NCBI RefSeq assembly: GCF_002775205.1 | Contig: NC_036456.1 | Coordinates: 23,370,968-23,434,967 of the forward strand | Source of the DNA: Xiphophorus maculatus | Lineage: Eukaryota; Chordata; Actinopteri; Cyprinodontiformes; Poeciliidae | DNA: 64,000 bases | Direction of reading: 5' to 3' | Part shown: positions 1 to 10,543 of the stretch, one piece after another | How positions within the stretch are numbered: position 1 is the first letter of the stretch | Layout: every line of letters begins with the position of its first letter | The notes under the pieces: generated by a model | Seen by the model: the letters and a program-made list of their open reading frames with translations, nothing else | What the model was told of the DNA's origin: nothing | Database searches by the model: none | Made by a program: the position numbers and the translations under genes

Positions 1-221
1 ATCTCTGCTAACATGATGTTTTTCTCCAGGACAGGTCTCGGTATGAACTCTTTCCTGCACTGAGGGCAGCTGTATTTTCTCCTCTGATCTTCTCCATCCC
101 AGTGTGTTTTAATACATTTCATACAGTAGCTGTGTCCACAGGGAATAGTCACCTGATCCTTCAGTAGATCCAAACAGATGGAACAAAAGATTTTCTCTTG
201 CTGAACTCCTCTCTGAGCCAT
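1..221 (-). CDS. TRIM-family E3 ligase, N-terminal part (runs off the left edge)
   Basis: The minus strand from 221 reads [13 protein letters not shown] and then a complete C3HC4 [18 protein letters not shown] and SCPQC are all present, so the eight zinc ligands are intact. The frame is open to base 1, giving 73 codons. RING domains of this family recruit an E2 enzyme for ubiquitin transfer; the B-boxes, coiled coil and C-terminus lie outside the window. The start ATG (219-221) is the position shared by all TRIM copies in this cluster and follows the same upstream block. It is most like the copies at 23657 and 30210 in its first ten residues. Whether it carries PRY-SPRY or the proline-rich tail cannot be known from here. 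Confidence 0.85.
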   Translation of the reverse strand, partial: MAQRGVQQEKIFCSICLDLLKDQVTIPCGHSYCMKCIKTHWDGEDQRRKYSCPQCRKEFIPRPVLEKNIMLAE

Positions 222-664
222 TTCTGCTCTCAGTAACGACTTTGAGTTTCTCTTCCTCAGAATAGGAACTGGTTTAAGTTCACATGTAAATATCAGGTAA
301 ATGCTCTGTCAATGGTCCCACCCATCATGACGTCTACAAAGCAGACGGGGAGGGAACAAAGAAGCTGTTTGAGCTGAACACAGATCTTTAACCCTGAAAT
401 ATGTTTGAAAAACTGAGTGGAGGTAAAAAGGTTGTTCAGCTTAAGTTGCCATGTTCCAAGGAAACAAACTGTTTTCTTGAGGAAAACAGTTTGTGGACTG
501 TGGTTGATGTTTTCATCAACCACAGTCAAACAGAACCACATGTGCCACATGCAAATTCTGCAGATGGAGACAACAAATTATGGATCAGAACTTTTTTTCC
601 AGGTTTATTGGAAACTCTTACCATACTATGTGTATTTCTCTATAATGAGATAGTACAGTGATTT
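222..664 (-). promoter_or_regulatory. Upstream flank of the left-edge TRIM gene
   Basis: This flank is homologous to the sequence upstream of the TRIM genes at 4791 and 12681. It holds a near-ISRE (AGTTTCTCTTCCT, 245-257, one base off consensus), the shared TGTAAATATC block near 285-294, and the shared ccacccatcatgacgt block near 318-333, which contains a TGACGT half-site. Two perfect hairpins (465-493 and 496-527) lie further upstream. No transcription start can be fixed. Confidence 0.5.
465..527. repeat. Two adjacent perfect hairpins
   Basis: Bases 465-476 (CAAACTGTTTTC) pair with 482-493 around a 5-base loop. Bases 496-509 (GACTGTGGTTGATG) pair with 514-527 around a TTTT loop. Both stems are perfect and two bases apart. 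The corresponding flank of the other TRIM copies lacks them, so they probably arose by local inverted duplication. No function is evident. Confidence 0.8.
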
Positions 665-1126
665 TGTCATGATTTGAGGTTTTCTGTGTGTTTATTTTAA
701 GTTTCTGAGTCTCTGAGTCTCCGTATTTTCCTGTCTTCCCCTTGATTGTTTCCAGGTGTGTCTCGTTCCCTGATTACCTCCTGTGTATTTAATGTCACCT
801 GTGTTGCTGTGTCTTTGTCGGGTCCTTGTCGAATGTGTTGAACTAGTCTTTGTTTGCCGGTGCTACCAGTGTTGAGCCTTTTGTCTTCCACTCAGCTGTG
901 CTGCCTGGATTTTGGACTTTGGATTGTTTTTGTGCATTATTTTCATGATTAAACACCATAATTCATCTCTACCTGGGTCTACAGCGTCCTGCCTCACCGC
1001 CTCACACCACCACTTATGACAGAAGGACCCGACCAAAAGGAACTACGGTGAGGCATGCTAAAAGGAAAATAACAGCAATATGGACACGGCAAACTGGGAT
1101 GAGTTAAAAAGAAATATTAAGGACTC
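665..1126 (+). mobile_element. LTR-retrotransposon remnant (one LTR plus leader), Ty3/Gypsy-like
   Basis: The segment opens with TGTCAT (665) and its LTR-like part closes with ATGACA (1021), a perfect 6-base inverted end pair. A short leader and what looks like the beginning of a gag-type frame follow up to about 1126, where TRIM sequence resumes. The composition resembles fish Ty3/Gypsy LTRs; the family call is from memory of such LTRs, not from a search. It is a broken fossil: most of the internal region and the second LTR are absent. The age cannot be measured here because there is no second LTR to compare. Confidence 0.45.
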
Positions 1127-1187
1127 TCAGTAAATCCAAACAGATGGAACAAGAGATGTTATCCATCTGAACTCCCCTCTTCTCCAT
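1127..1187 (-). pseudogene. TRIM RING-start fragment
   Basis: From ATG at 1185-1187 the minus strand reads [20 protein letters not shown], the start of a TRIM RING as in the neighbouring genes. Homology then stops about 20 codons in, at the junction with the LTR-element remnant. The rest of the RING, B-boxes and coiled coil are missing. Upstream (1188 to about 1570) the usual TRIM 5' flank is recognisable, including the ccacccattataacgtt block, but the ISRE-like site is lost. It is a dead relic of a former tandem copy. Confidence 0.75.
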
Positions 1188-1570
1188 TTAAGCTCTCAGT
1201 AACAATGACTGTTTTGGTTTTCATTCCCAGCAACAGAAACCTGGCTGGGGTGTAAATATCCGGTTCCTGAAGGGTGTGTCTCTGGTTCCACCCATTATAA
1301 CGTTTGAAAACCAGAGGGGCAGGAATCAAGGCAGCACTTTGACCGAAACTCTGTCTGCCAGCCCTCAAATATGTTTTTATCACTGAATGAATTTAAAACG
1401 GTTGCTAAGCTCAGGTTGAAATGCTCCAGGTTTCATTCCTGGTTGAATACAAGTAGAAAACAGAAATTGCAGCTGCGTAGAAAACTGAAAACATCCTGTT
1501 TTTATCTTAGTGTTAACATTAAGCACAGTGAAACAGTATGTACTGTATATGTTGCATGCAAATTCTGCAA

Positions 1571-2385
1571 ATAGAGACAAGAGATTATGGATCAGATATT
1601 GTCTCTCACATCAACTCTAAATTATGATTACTTGCCTAAGCAACAAATCAAATAGCCTTTGATTAATAGTAAATGGAGCTTTGATCAAAAATACTTGATG
1701 TGTAATTGTTGACTTTGACAAAATGTAATGCTTGTTGGATTACCAACCTGTCATGCTATATTGCACAATCTGATGAATAGTTATATGTGTTGGCTAAAGG
1801 ACTCTATAAAAAGTAAAACTGTATCTGAGTTTCCTGCTATTAAGATCATTTATATTTCATTCATTGGAGTTTTAGATTTTATGAACTCTTCACCCGTACT
1901 TCCCATCGTCTTGTACAGAAACCTTCACTATGACTACAGAAAGCTTTTATAGCTGTTAAACACTGAATAACTGTAAACCTGGATGAGACATACGTTCTAT
2001 TAATACATCAGAAATCTGAGTCGTCTTCCTCGTTGGTAACGGCTGTTTATTGTAGTGTCTGAACATGTTGCTGCAGTAAACATTGTGGCTCCACCTGTTC
2101 TCAGATATGAACTTCTGACGGGAATAAATTAGTTCTTCAGATCATCTAAATAGAGATAAATACTCACTTTTCAAGTACCATTATTTTTTAGAAATATTTT
2201 TTTTTACATCTGAATTAGTACAACTCAATAAATAAACTACATACTTAACAAATAAAACTACATAACAGTTGTTATTTGTCTGGATCCACATAATCAGCAC
2301 AAGTTCAGACAGTACCCGGGGAAAGTACCCGAGGCAAAAAGAGGGCAGAAACTGTTGGTTGTTTCAGGTCTAATCAGTTATAATT
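1571..2385. other. Intergenic, no gene seen
   Basis: AT-rich sequence without a convincing coding frame, RNA gene or complete repeat. Confidence 0.5.
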
Positions 2386-2825
2386 AGGCCTGTCACAATA
2401 AACAGTAAAGCAATCACATGATAAATTAAAGGGAGCTCAATCATTTCCATTACCATGATTTATTGTTTTTCTCATTTCTTTCTTTCTACCAAAAACTGGA
2501 TGATAAAAATCTTCGGTTCGGTGTTTTGGTCTCAACTAGCCCTGTGTTTGACGGACAGTTTTGTTTACAAACACTTTATAATTTATTTTATTCATTGTTT
2601 CATTTATTTTAGATATTTAAAATGTCTTCCATTTCCAGTGTTAAATGTTCATTAGAATGTAAAGTTTATTGATATTTAAGAATGTATTCTTGCATTATTG
2701 TGCTACTATCATTAGATTATTTGAAAATTGTCACAAAACTACAATATTATAGAATATTACATTTTATCTCAATAACTTCTGGGAAAATTAATCGCTCAGT
2801 AAATATTTGTTATTGTGACAGGCCT
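2386..2825. mobile_element. MITE-like element with 16-bp perfect terminal inverted repeats
   Basis: AGGCCTGTCACAATAA (2386-2401) is repeated exactly inverted at 2810-2825. The 440-bp interior has no transposase frame, so this is a non-autonomous DNA transposon. The size and ends suggest a hAT-like origin, but I see no clear 8-bp target duplication. Diverged copies of the interior occur at about 36955-37200 (inverted) and 38825-39130 in RNF150 intron 1. Confidence 0.75.
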
Positions 2826-4790
2826 TGTTGTAATCTAACCCACCCGCCTGCTGCTGCTTTCTTTAAAAAAATAAAAGTAAGCCTGAAATTGAAATGACCA
2901 AAAGAGAAAAACAATCTAGTTTAAGTCCCTGAACAAAACATATAGTAAAGTAAAATAAGGTCTTTAGGGTGCAGAGTGTTGCCAGGTATTCTGAATATAA
3001 ATAAATAAGTAAAAGAATGTTAAATTAAAATTCTGCCACCTTTTCTAATCATTTTTATGCTGGACAGCAGAAAAATGCCTCACCATTAGAAAAAAGCTTT
3101 TCTGCCTAATAACACAAATACATTTAAACAGCCTCTAAGTCACGGGACTTTACAGATAATATTGTTTGATAGGCAACAAAAAAAAATATTTTAGTAGCAT
3201 GAACAAAACGGAACACTTTTGAACAAATGATTACTTCACATAAAATCTAGAGCCTTTTCTTTTGTGCCTGCCTCTTAGCAGTTATTCCACGGTTTCTCAC
3301 AAAGTCCCTGATATTTTGTGCTGTTCTTTGAACCAGCACAGGACCTTCCACCAACTTGCAGTGTTTGCACTCATTTTTAGTGGCAAGTTTTCCTTTACCT
3401 GTGTGAGCTTTAAAATGCCTCATAACAGCAGAAACCTCAGCACTTGACCATGTTTTTTTATCTTATTCTTGGTGCACCAGAGGAGGTCTCTGAAGGGAAA
3501 AAAGTAAAGAGAAAAATTATTAAAACTGTTTATTAAAACAGAAAATGAAACACAGGATAACAACCTCATTACAAAAATGTTGTTCAATCATGAAAGTGAA
3601 CCTTGTGAGAACAAACTGCAGCCAAATGAAACCGGACAAGCCCCGCCCCCGTACACACACACCTGTACCTCATCACTATTTCCTCCTGAATTAACCATCT
3701 AAACAACATGTTTGGAATTGGCCTTTTCCTTTTGACCAACAAATCTTCAGTTAACAAGCAATCTGAAATTTGTGCATGTTAAAAGCAACAGTCTCACGCA
3801 GATTCAAAAACTGTTAGCTTTGACATTCTTTATTTTTCTTTTATAAAAGTTAACCAGGATGAAAGATTAAATAACCAAAATCAACTAAATGTTACAAATA
3901 AATTTAGATTATTCAGATTTTTACAATATTACAGCATCACACAGATATAATCATTAAAGCAGAAAATAAACACGGCAAGCTTGGCTGTTGTATAAAGTCT
4001 CCCATAAAAAAACACATAAAGCATGTTAATCAATGTAATCAATGTAGTTTACTAGATAACATCAGCTCTTCTCTACAATCAGGAGAGAATTTGCTTCTCT
4101 GCTAAATCCAGAAATGAATGGACTCCATTCTGAAAACATCTTTTACAGATTATGAATAAGTGAATTTTCCACTCTAAGCCAATACATTGTTCCACACTTT
4201 GGCATCTTTGCTTCAATGTTCAAAAACTATTTTTTCCTTTGGAAAGAAGAATATTGTTATGAAATTGATCAATTTCCTTCTTTAACCTTTCAACTACAAT
4301 AAATGCTGAAAAGGATGATAGTTTTCTCACAGCAGGAAGTTATTTTTACCTGCTGATGTCCTTTTACATTTCACTTACCAGCCCATACTAAACACTGTTT
4401 GAGTTTTAAAAAGTTGCGTTATCATAATCTGATCTTCGTCCAACAAAATAATGACAAATTTTCTGATTGATGATGATAGTAGCAATTAGTTTCCATCAGC
4501 TAATTTTTACATGGATTTAAATGAAAAAGTAATTCATGTAAATGTAATTAGAGAATCAAAATCCTCCTTAGCAGTGAGAGTCTCCATGGGTGAACAGAAA
4601 CAGGAAGGGGCAGCACTCAAATGAACTCCAACACCAACAAAACAAAAAGATAATAAAGTAACTCCGTAAAGACAGCTGATCTGTGAGCAGTGAAGAAATG
4701 AAAACAAAACTCTCAGCAACAATGGAGGAGAATCAAACACCTGAAACTAAAATACACATTTTTAAAAACTGGACGTCGGATCACTGCTGA
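2826..4790. other. Intergenic, downstream of the full-length TRIM gene
   Basis: AT-rich sequence without a supported gene. Nearest to the TRIM stop it should hold that gene's 3' untranslated region on the minus strand. A TTTATT (AATAAA on the minus strand) at about 3829-3834 is a possible but distant polyadenylation signal. Confidence 0.4.
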
Positions 4791-6383
4791 CTATTTCAGT
4801 TTAATGAACTCAGCAGATGATTCCTCACCAAAAAGTTGAATCCCAGCATGTAGAGGCTGAGTGAATCTGGTCTGGACTCTGTGGATCAGAGTCATAGTTT
4901 TAGAGACATTGTAGAAAGACAGAAAACCTTCTCTGTGATCCAGGTACACTCCTAGTCTGGAGGAAACAGGACCTGATACTGGAGTTTTAATGTTGTTGTG
5001 AAAACCTACATAACCTTTTGTGATAAAATATAATGACCAGGATTTGTCATTGACTCCAAATCCTCCTTTTCTGTTGATGTTCTTGTAAGAAACTGCTACA
5101 GCAATTCCTCCTCTCCACTCCACCTCCCAGTAACAACGTCCAGTCAGACTCTCTGTACTCAGAACCTGATAACATAAATTATCAAATCTGTCTGGATGAT
5201 CAGGATAAGATTGTCGTTCTTTTACCCTCGTTACTTTTCTGTTTCCCTCAGATAATAACAGAAACCTGTTTGCTATGTTTGGATCCAGGGTGATTTCTTG
5301 CATATATTTTAGGAATCCAGCTCTGGTCTTTGGTTCTGGTTCTGACAGTAAAACATCCACATCACTAATTGACCGTGAGATGTTTGTCCATTTGTCTCTC
5401 AGGATGTCCTTTAGTTTATCTCTGAGCTCTGACACAGCTGCTGACACGTCCTCAAAGTGTCTCAGAGGACGGACAATGATGCTGGATGAGTGTGTAGACT
5501 CACTGAGTGCTGGCAGTGAGGGGTAGTTGAGGAGAAACTGGGTGTGATCCTCTGTGTGTGAGAGCTGCTCCAGCTCAGCGTCTTTCCTCTTCAGCTCAGT
5601 GATCTCCTGCTCCAGCTTCTCCTGAACATCTTTGACTCGACTCACTTCAGTTTCCTGCTGGGATCTGATCTGCTGCTTCACATCAGAGCTTCTTTCCTGG
5701 AGGAGACGGATCAGCTCAGTGAAGATCTTCTCACTGTCCTCCACTGCTTTATCAGCAGAGACATTGATGGCCTCCACCTCCTGTTGAAGCAGCTTCACAT
5801 CTTTCTCTTGGTCCTGGATTCTTTGCTTGATTCGTTGTCGACTCTCCTGGAGCTCCTTCTGCTTCTCAGCCCTTTCTGCTCTTTCAATACGACAGAAGAG
5901 CTCCATCACCTTATCATGACGAGAGCAGATGTTCTCCTGGAGCTTCTTGGAGGGATTCACCAGCTTGTGCTTTTTTAATGGTGGAGCATCATGGTGATGT
6001 TGGAGGTGAGTCTCACAGTAGGAAGCTGGACAAGATAAACAGGACTTGACAGCTTTCCTCTTCCTCCCACTGCAGACATCACAGGCCACATCTTCAGGTT
6101 CAGCATAGCAGTGATCAGCTGGAGCAGCTTGGAGTCCAGTCCTCTTCAGTTCAATATCCACTAAATCTGCTAACATTGTGCTTTTCTTCAAGACAGGTCT
6201 TTTTCTAAATTTTTCTCTGCATTGAGGGCAGCTAGAGTTTCTCCTCTGAACTTCTCCATCCCAGTGGTCGTTAATGCAGGTCATACAGTAGCTGTGTCCA
6301 CAGGGAATAGTCACCGGATCCTTCACTGTCTCCAAACAGATGGAGCAAGAGATTTTCTCCATTTGAACTTGTCTATAGTCCAT
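4791..6383 (-). CDS. TRIM16-like E3 ligase with PRY-SPRY, intronless, B-box2 deleted
   Basis: This is a 530-residue protein in one exon. In order: a C3HC4 RING (residues 13-55, all ligands present), B-box1 (about 101-140), a B-box2 stump, a long coiled coil (about 170-280), and PRY-SPRY (about 364-530) with LDPNIANRF, WEVEWRG and LGVYLDHREGFLSFYNV. Compared with its paralogues, 25 residues after FCR are replaced by four (IERA). This in-frame loss of 21 residues removes most B-box2 zinc ligands. In the family, RING binds the E2, the coiled coil dimerises and SPRY recognises the target, often in antiviral immunity. I chose the ATG at 6381-6383 because it aligns with the start of every other copy; an in-frame ATG at 6450-6452 would add 23 residues. 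It is the only gene here that keeps SPRY. Confidence 0.92.
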   Translation of the reverse strand: MDYRQVQMEKISCSICLETVKDPVTIPCGHSYCMTCINDHWDGEVQRRNSSCPQCREKFRKRPVLKKSTMLADLVDIELKRTGLQAAPADHCYAEPEDVACDVCSGRKRKAVKSCLSCPASYCETHLQHHHDAPPLKKHKLVNPSKKLQENICSRHDKVMELFCRIERAERAEKQKELQESRQRIKQRIQDQEKDVKLLQQEVEAINVSADKAVEDSEKIFTELIRLLQERSSDVKQQIRSQQETEVSRVKDVQEKLEQEITELKRKDAELEQLSHTEDHTQFLLNYPSLPALSESTHSSSIIVRPLRHFEDVSAAVSELRDKLKDILRDKWTNISRSISDVDVLLSEPEPKTRAGFLKYMQEITLDPNIANRFLLLSEGNRKVTRVKERQSYPDHPDRFDNLCYQVLSTESLTGRCYWEVEWRGGIAVAVSYKNINRKGGFGVNDKSWSLYFITKGYVGFHNNIKTPVSGPVSSRLGVYLDHREGFLSFYNVSKTMTLIHRVQTRFTQPLHAGIQLFGEESSAEFIKLK

Positions 6384-6620
6384 TTCAGCTCTCAGTAAAA
6401 TCAACTGTGTGAGTTTCTCTTTTGTAGAACAGAAACTGGCTTCAGTTCTCATGTAAATATCAGGTAACTGAAGGGCGTGTCACTGGTTCCTCCCATCATG
6501 ACGTTTGTAAACCAGAGGGAGAGGAAACAAGGATGCATCTTGAACTGAACACTGTCTGCTAACCCTGAAATATGTTTCAGTGCTTGAGTAGAGATAAAAA
6601 GTTGCCCAGCTCAGGTTGAA
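6384..6620 (-). promoter_or_regulatory. Upstream flank of the full-length TRIM gene
   Basis: This carries the conserved TRIM 5' block: an ISRE-like AGTTTCTCTTTTG (6412-6424, imperfect), TGTAAATATC (about 6453-6462), and cccatcatgacgtttgtaaa near 6494-6513. The same order and spacing occur upstream of the copies at 1, 12681 and 17663. Confidence 0.5.
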
Positions 6621-7392
6621 GGGCTCCATGATTTATTCCCAGTTGGATCCAACTAGAGAACAGTAACTGCAGCTGCTATGAAAACTATAAACACATGCTG
6701 TTTTTATCTGCTAAAGGGTAAATGGCCTGAACTTGTTTTATCAAGTCTAGGGGATCCCAAGGCACTTCACACTACATTCAGCTTGTAAATCAGAGGGGGT
6801 GTAGGAACCATTTGTCCTTTCCTGTGTTTATTGCCACCAGGGGGCGTATTTCATTTTGAGTTCTGTGTGTCTGATGGGTTATGGGGTTATTTAAGGTCAA
6901 CCGTGATTCTGTTCAGGTGTTGTTAATGGGAAGAGTCAACTGTTTGGTTCAAATTATTGTCAAATTTATGTGTATCTAAATGGAAGTAGTAAAACAATGG
7001 ACATTGTTCTGATAATAAATGACTTTATAATAAGTCAAACTGAAGATCGGCATTATAAATCTTAACTGAGCGCACGTAAAAAAAAAAAACGCCTTTCAGG
7101 AACAGCAGCCAGTAGAATAAAATATAAGATTTTAGCTGCTACAGTGCTTCAAAAATGACCGTGACCTTACAATTTGAGGAGACTGATTAAATATATATTT
7201 TTTGTCCTTTGCGTTAACCATTAGGAAAGAGAGGAGATGCTCTGTCTGGGAAAGCAAGCTTACAGCTGATTCAAGAAACTGTAAAGTGACACCAATATTA
7301 GTTCTTTTAAGGAGACAGTTTGCATCTGGCACATTTACAAGCAGGTTCATTTCTTTAGTCCAGAAACATTATAGTGAGGTTAGAGGTGAATC
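6621..7392. other. Intergenic, no gene seen
   Basis: The segment near 6760-6950 has an LTR-like feel (a tttaaggtc-type motif) but no matching ends. Nothing here can be annotated with confidence. Confidence 0.4.
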
Positions 7393-7455
7393 CTTAGATG
7401 GATCCAAACAGATGGAACAAGAGAGTTTCTCCAGCTGAGTTTCTCTGTGAGACAT
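7393..7455 (-). pseudogene. TRIM RING-start fragment
   Basis: From ATG at 7453-7455 the minus strand reads MSHRETQLEKLSCSICLDPSK, 21 codons of a TRIM N-terminus, then homology ends. An exact ISRE core (AGTTTCTCTTTCC, 7484-7496) sits about 30 bases upstream, as in the intact genes. It is a relic of a deleted tandem copy, cut at almost the same codon as the fragment at 1127-1187. Confidence 0.75.
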
Positions 7456-9281
7456 TTTAACTATCAGGAATAGCGATCGCCTAAGTTTCTCTTTCCTAGA
7501 AGTTAGTTTAAGCTTTATCTGGATCTGTGACTCATTCAATCAGACATTGAACTGTCAGAGTGAACAAAGCGGCGTTTACAGTGTAATTTAGTAGGAATCA
7601 CAGAGTCCATGACGTTAGAGGAAAAGCAAGTTTGAAACAGAAACTGATTATCTCTGTTTACAGCAGCATCTTTAGTCCCAAGGTTTGTGTTTAAGATGTA
7701 GATTCAGATTTAATTATCATTTTATTTAATTTTGACATCAGTTTTTCAGTTTTATTAAGTTAAATAAATAATCTCCAACCAAAAAGCTAATTCTTGTCAC
7801 TAAAATGAAACAAACTGCTTCTCCAGTTTGACCAGCAAGTACATTAAGAAACTATCCAAATTAAGCAAACAGCTTGTAAAGCCACACCTGATCATGAAAT
7901 GAAGTGACCTTTGAACCTACACCTGATGCGATAGACGATGTTTATAGAGTTACAGTTTCTATGTGTGCAACAGCACTAAGCTGCAGAGGCAGGGAAGCTG
8001 CTTCATCAATATAATTCACAGCTGAACACTGTGAGATTCAGGAAATGAGTTTCCCCTTAACTGGATATAAAACCTTAGATGGTTCCTCTGGAGAAGAAAA
8101 GTGTTTATTGATTTGGATGTAGAGAGGAACCGATTTAAAATGCTTCATCATTAGAATAAAATGAATGTGTGGAGACCCAGTTTGGTGAGCAGCTGTCCTC
8201 ATACAGACTCCTCTTGACAGGGCAGTCATTTTATATGAAACTCCACAGAATCCCTCCTTTTCAAGTGTAGACATCTAAGGTAATGAAAATATATAAAAAA
8301 TAAAGTGAAACAAAATTCAAAGTTTCTTTTTTAGTAAACTGAAAAGCCGTTACTGGCCAGCTGTACATCATGTGGGGTTTAACCATTTATAAGAGGTTTT
8401 GTGCATCACCCAAATCTGACAACCTTTTGGGGCCTCCATGTTTAGACCCTTAATTTGTTTCAGGATCGTTAATAATGCAGATCACCACTGGCTTAGTTAA
8501 TGATAGAAAACATCTGACTGCTGTGGATGCCTTATTCTAGGAAACTGTAATCAAATTGGCCTCTTTAACACTTGTTGTATTTTTGTGGTTAAAGAACCGG
8601 GCCAACTGTTGCAATATGTCCTGTATGGACAATATCTGATCCAGTGACAGTCTTATTCACAGAAGTGGCGGCTAGCCACTTTCCTATTATCACAATAACC
8701 TTTTAATACTTTAAACCATCAAATCTTTATTTAAAGTTAAACTTTTGCATCAGAGGTTATCTTAAATCTGAAGAAGTGAGTTTTTGAGTCGGTTCATGGA
8801 ATTTCACATCAAACCACTACTGTTTAATTTCACGACTAAATATTTATTGTGCAGATATGAAAAAGAAAATTATGGTACAGCAAAAATAGGTGAATAATTA
8901 AGATTATAGGCTGCAGCAAATGTATACAATAAAAGAAAATTATTGATCCCCACCCATAGAAACTTTGCAATCAGATGGAAAATTTGATAAAAAAATATCC
9001 ACATTTAACTACATGCAGAGAAATTATATTTATTCAATCTAAACACTGTAATCATCTAAAAATAACCACCATTGACCAGTAAATTAAACACTAATTAGAA
9101 CAGCATCATACATCTTAAATGTAATGGTTTTACAAATTCTCAATAAAACAAAACCAATTATTAATGGAAGGTGATAGGCTGAAAGAGATTATCTCAAAAG
9201 ATATAACAATAAAGGTTGTTAAGTTTTGGAGGGTTACACTTAAACTCTGCTGGGCATCAACACGTGAACTGGGCCAAAATA
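7456..9281. other. Intergenic with weak old-duplication homology
   Basis: The stretch about 7780-8000 shares short blocks (cagcttgtaaagccacacctg and neighbours) with 16430-16680 and its duplicate near 21300. It is probably an older copy of the sequence that accompanies TRIM units. No gene was seen. Confidence 0.4.
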
Positions 9282-9310
9282 CACTGCCTGGCCAAAAAAA
9301 AGTCGCCACC
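9282..9310 (+). repeat. Left terminal inverted repeat of the Tc1-like element
   Basis: CACTGCCTGGCC, then 8 A, then GTCGCCACC; 29 bases that mirror 10514-10543. Confidence 0.9.
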
Positions 9311-9326
9311 AAAAAATGGTCACACT

Positions 9327-10382
9327 CTAATATTTAGTTGGACCGCCTTTAGCTTTGATTACAGCCCGCATTCGCTGTGGCATTGTTTCAATAAGCTTCT
9401 GCAGTGTCACAAGATTTATTTCCATCCAGTGTTGCATTAATCTTTCACCAAGATCTTGTATTGATGATGGGAGAGTCTGACCACTGCGCAAAGCCTTCTC
9501 CAGCACATCCCAAAGATTCTCAATGGGGTTAAGGTCTGGACTCTGTGGTGGCCAATCCATGTGTGAAAAAGATGTCTCATGCTCCCTGAACCACTCTTTC
9601 ACAATGTGAGCCCGATGAATCCTGGCATTGTCATCTTGGAATATGCCCGTTCCATTTGGGAAGACAAAATCCATTGATGGAATAACCTGGTCATTCAGTA
9701 TATTCAGGTAGTCAGCTGACCTCATTCTTTGGGCACACAATGTTGCTGAACCTAGACCTGACCAACTGCAGCAACCCCAGATCATAGCACTGCCCCCACA
9801 GGCTTGTACAGTAGGCACTAGGCATGATGGGTGCATCACTTCACCTGCCTCTCTTCTTACCCTGATGCGCCCATCACTCTGGAACAGGGTAAATCTGGAC
9901 TCATCAGACCACATGACCCTCTTCCATTCCTCCAGAGTCCAATCTTTATGCTCCCTAGCAAACTGAAGCCTTTTTTTCTGGTTAGCCTTACTGATTAGAG
10001 GTTTTCTTACGGCTACACAGCTGTTCAATCCCAACCCCTTGAGTTCCCTTCGCATTGTGCGTGTGGAAATGCTTTTGCGTTCACAATTAAACATACTCCT
10101 GAGTTCTGCTGTTGTTTTTCTTCGATTTGATTTGACCAAACGTTTAAGTAATCGCCGATCACGATCATTCAGGATTTTTTTCCGACCACATTTCTTCCTG
10201 GAAGACGATGGTTCCCCACCATCCTTCCAGTTTTTAATGATGCGTTGGACAGTTCTTAACCCAATTCTAGTAGTTTCTGCAATCTCCTTAGATGTTTTCT
10301 CTGCTTGATGCATGCCAATGATTTGACCCTTCTTAAACAGACTAACGTCTTTTCCACGACCACAGGATGTGTCTTTTGCCAT
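9327..10382 (-). CDS. Tc1-like DDE transposase, intact
   Basis: 351 residues in one exon, the usual length for Tc1 transposases. The N-terminus has the paired helix-turn-helix DNA-binding region ([13 protein letters not shown]..., [19 protein letters not shown]), followed by a basic GRKK stretch. The catalytic triad is visible: D in WSDESRF, D in FQDDNARIH and E in NPIENLW. I count 36 residues between the second D and the E, not the 34 typical of Tc1, which fits the DD36E group described under the name Incomer. The start ATG (10380-10382) lies 161 bases inside the right terminal repeat. No stop or frameshift interrupts it, so it may be active or very recently so. Confidence 0.93.
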   Translation of the reverse strand: MAKDTSCGRGKDVSLFKKGQIIGMHQAEKTSKEIAETTRIGLRTVQRIIKNWKDGGEPSSSRKKCGRKKILNDRDRRLLKRLVKSNRRKTTAELRSMFNCERKSISTRTMRRELKGLGLNSCVAVRKPLISKANQKKRLQFAREHKDWTLEEWKRVMWSDESRFTLFQSDGRIRVRREAGEVMHPSCLVPTVQACGGSAMIWGCCSWSGLGSATLCAQRMRSADYLNILNDQVIPSMDFVFPNGTGIFQDDNARIHRAHIVKEWFREHETSFSHMDWPPQSPDLNPIENLWDVLEKALRSGQTLPSSIQDLGERLMQHWMEINLVTLQKLIETMPQRMRAVIKAKGGPTKY

Positions 10383-10513
10383 GGTTGTTTAAGAAATGAG
10401 GAGTTACTCATTGCATCAGCTGGGGTTAAATAACTTGTTGAAAGCTGAAAGATAATCGCCTATGCAGTACTTATCCAATAGGAGGCTTGTACCTATTTGC
10501 TTAGTTAAATCCA

Positions 10514-10543
10514 GGTGGCGACTTTTTTTTTGGCCAGGCAGTG
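10514..10543 (-). repeat. Right terminal inverted repeat of the Tc1-like element
   Basis: Inverted match of 9282-9310 with 9 instead of 8 bases in the homopolymer. Confidence 0.9.

Larger units (their letters stand above)
9282..10543. mobile_element. Tc1/mariner transposon, DD36E type, structurally whole
   Basis: The element is 1262 bp, bounded by TA on both sides (9280-9281 and 10544-10545), the target duplication of Tc1/mariner elements. The ends are inverted repeats of 29-30 bp, CACTGCCTGGCC followed by 8 or 9 A and GTCGCCACC, identical except for the length of the A run. It contains one uninterrupted transposase gene on the minus strand. Short terminal repeats distinguish it from the long IR/DR ends of salmonid Tc1 elements. 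Whole ends and an open frame suggest recent insertion. Confidence 0.93.

Noticed and set aside
6760-6960. LTR-like stretch downstream of a TRIM flank
   Set aside because: No matching ends, primer-binding site or internal region could be seen.
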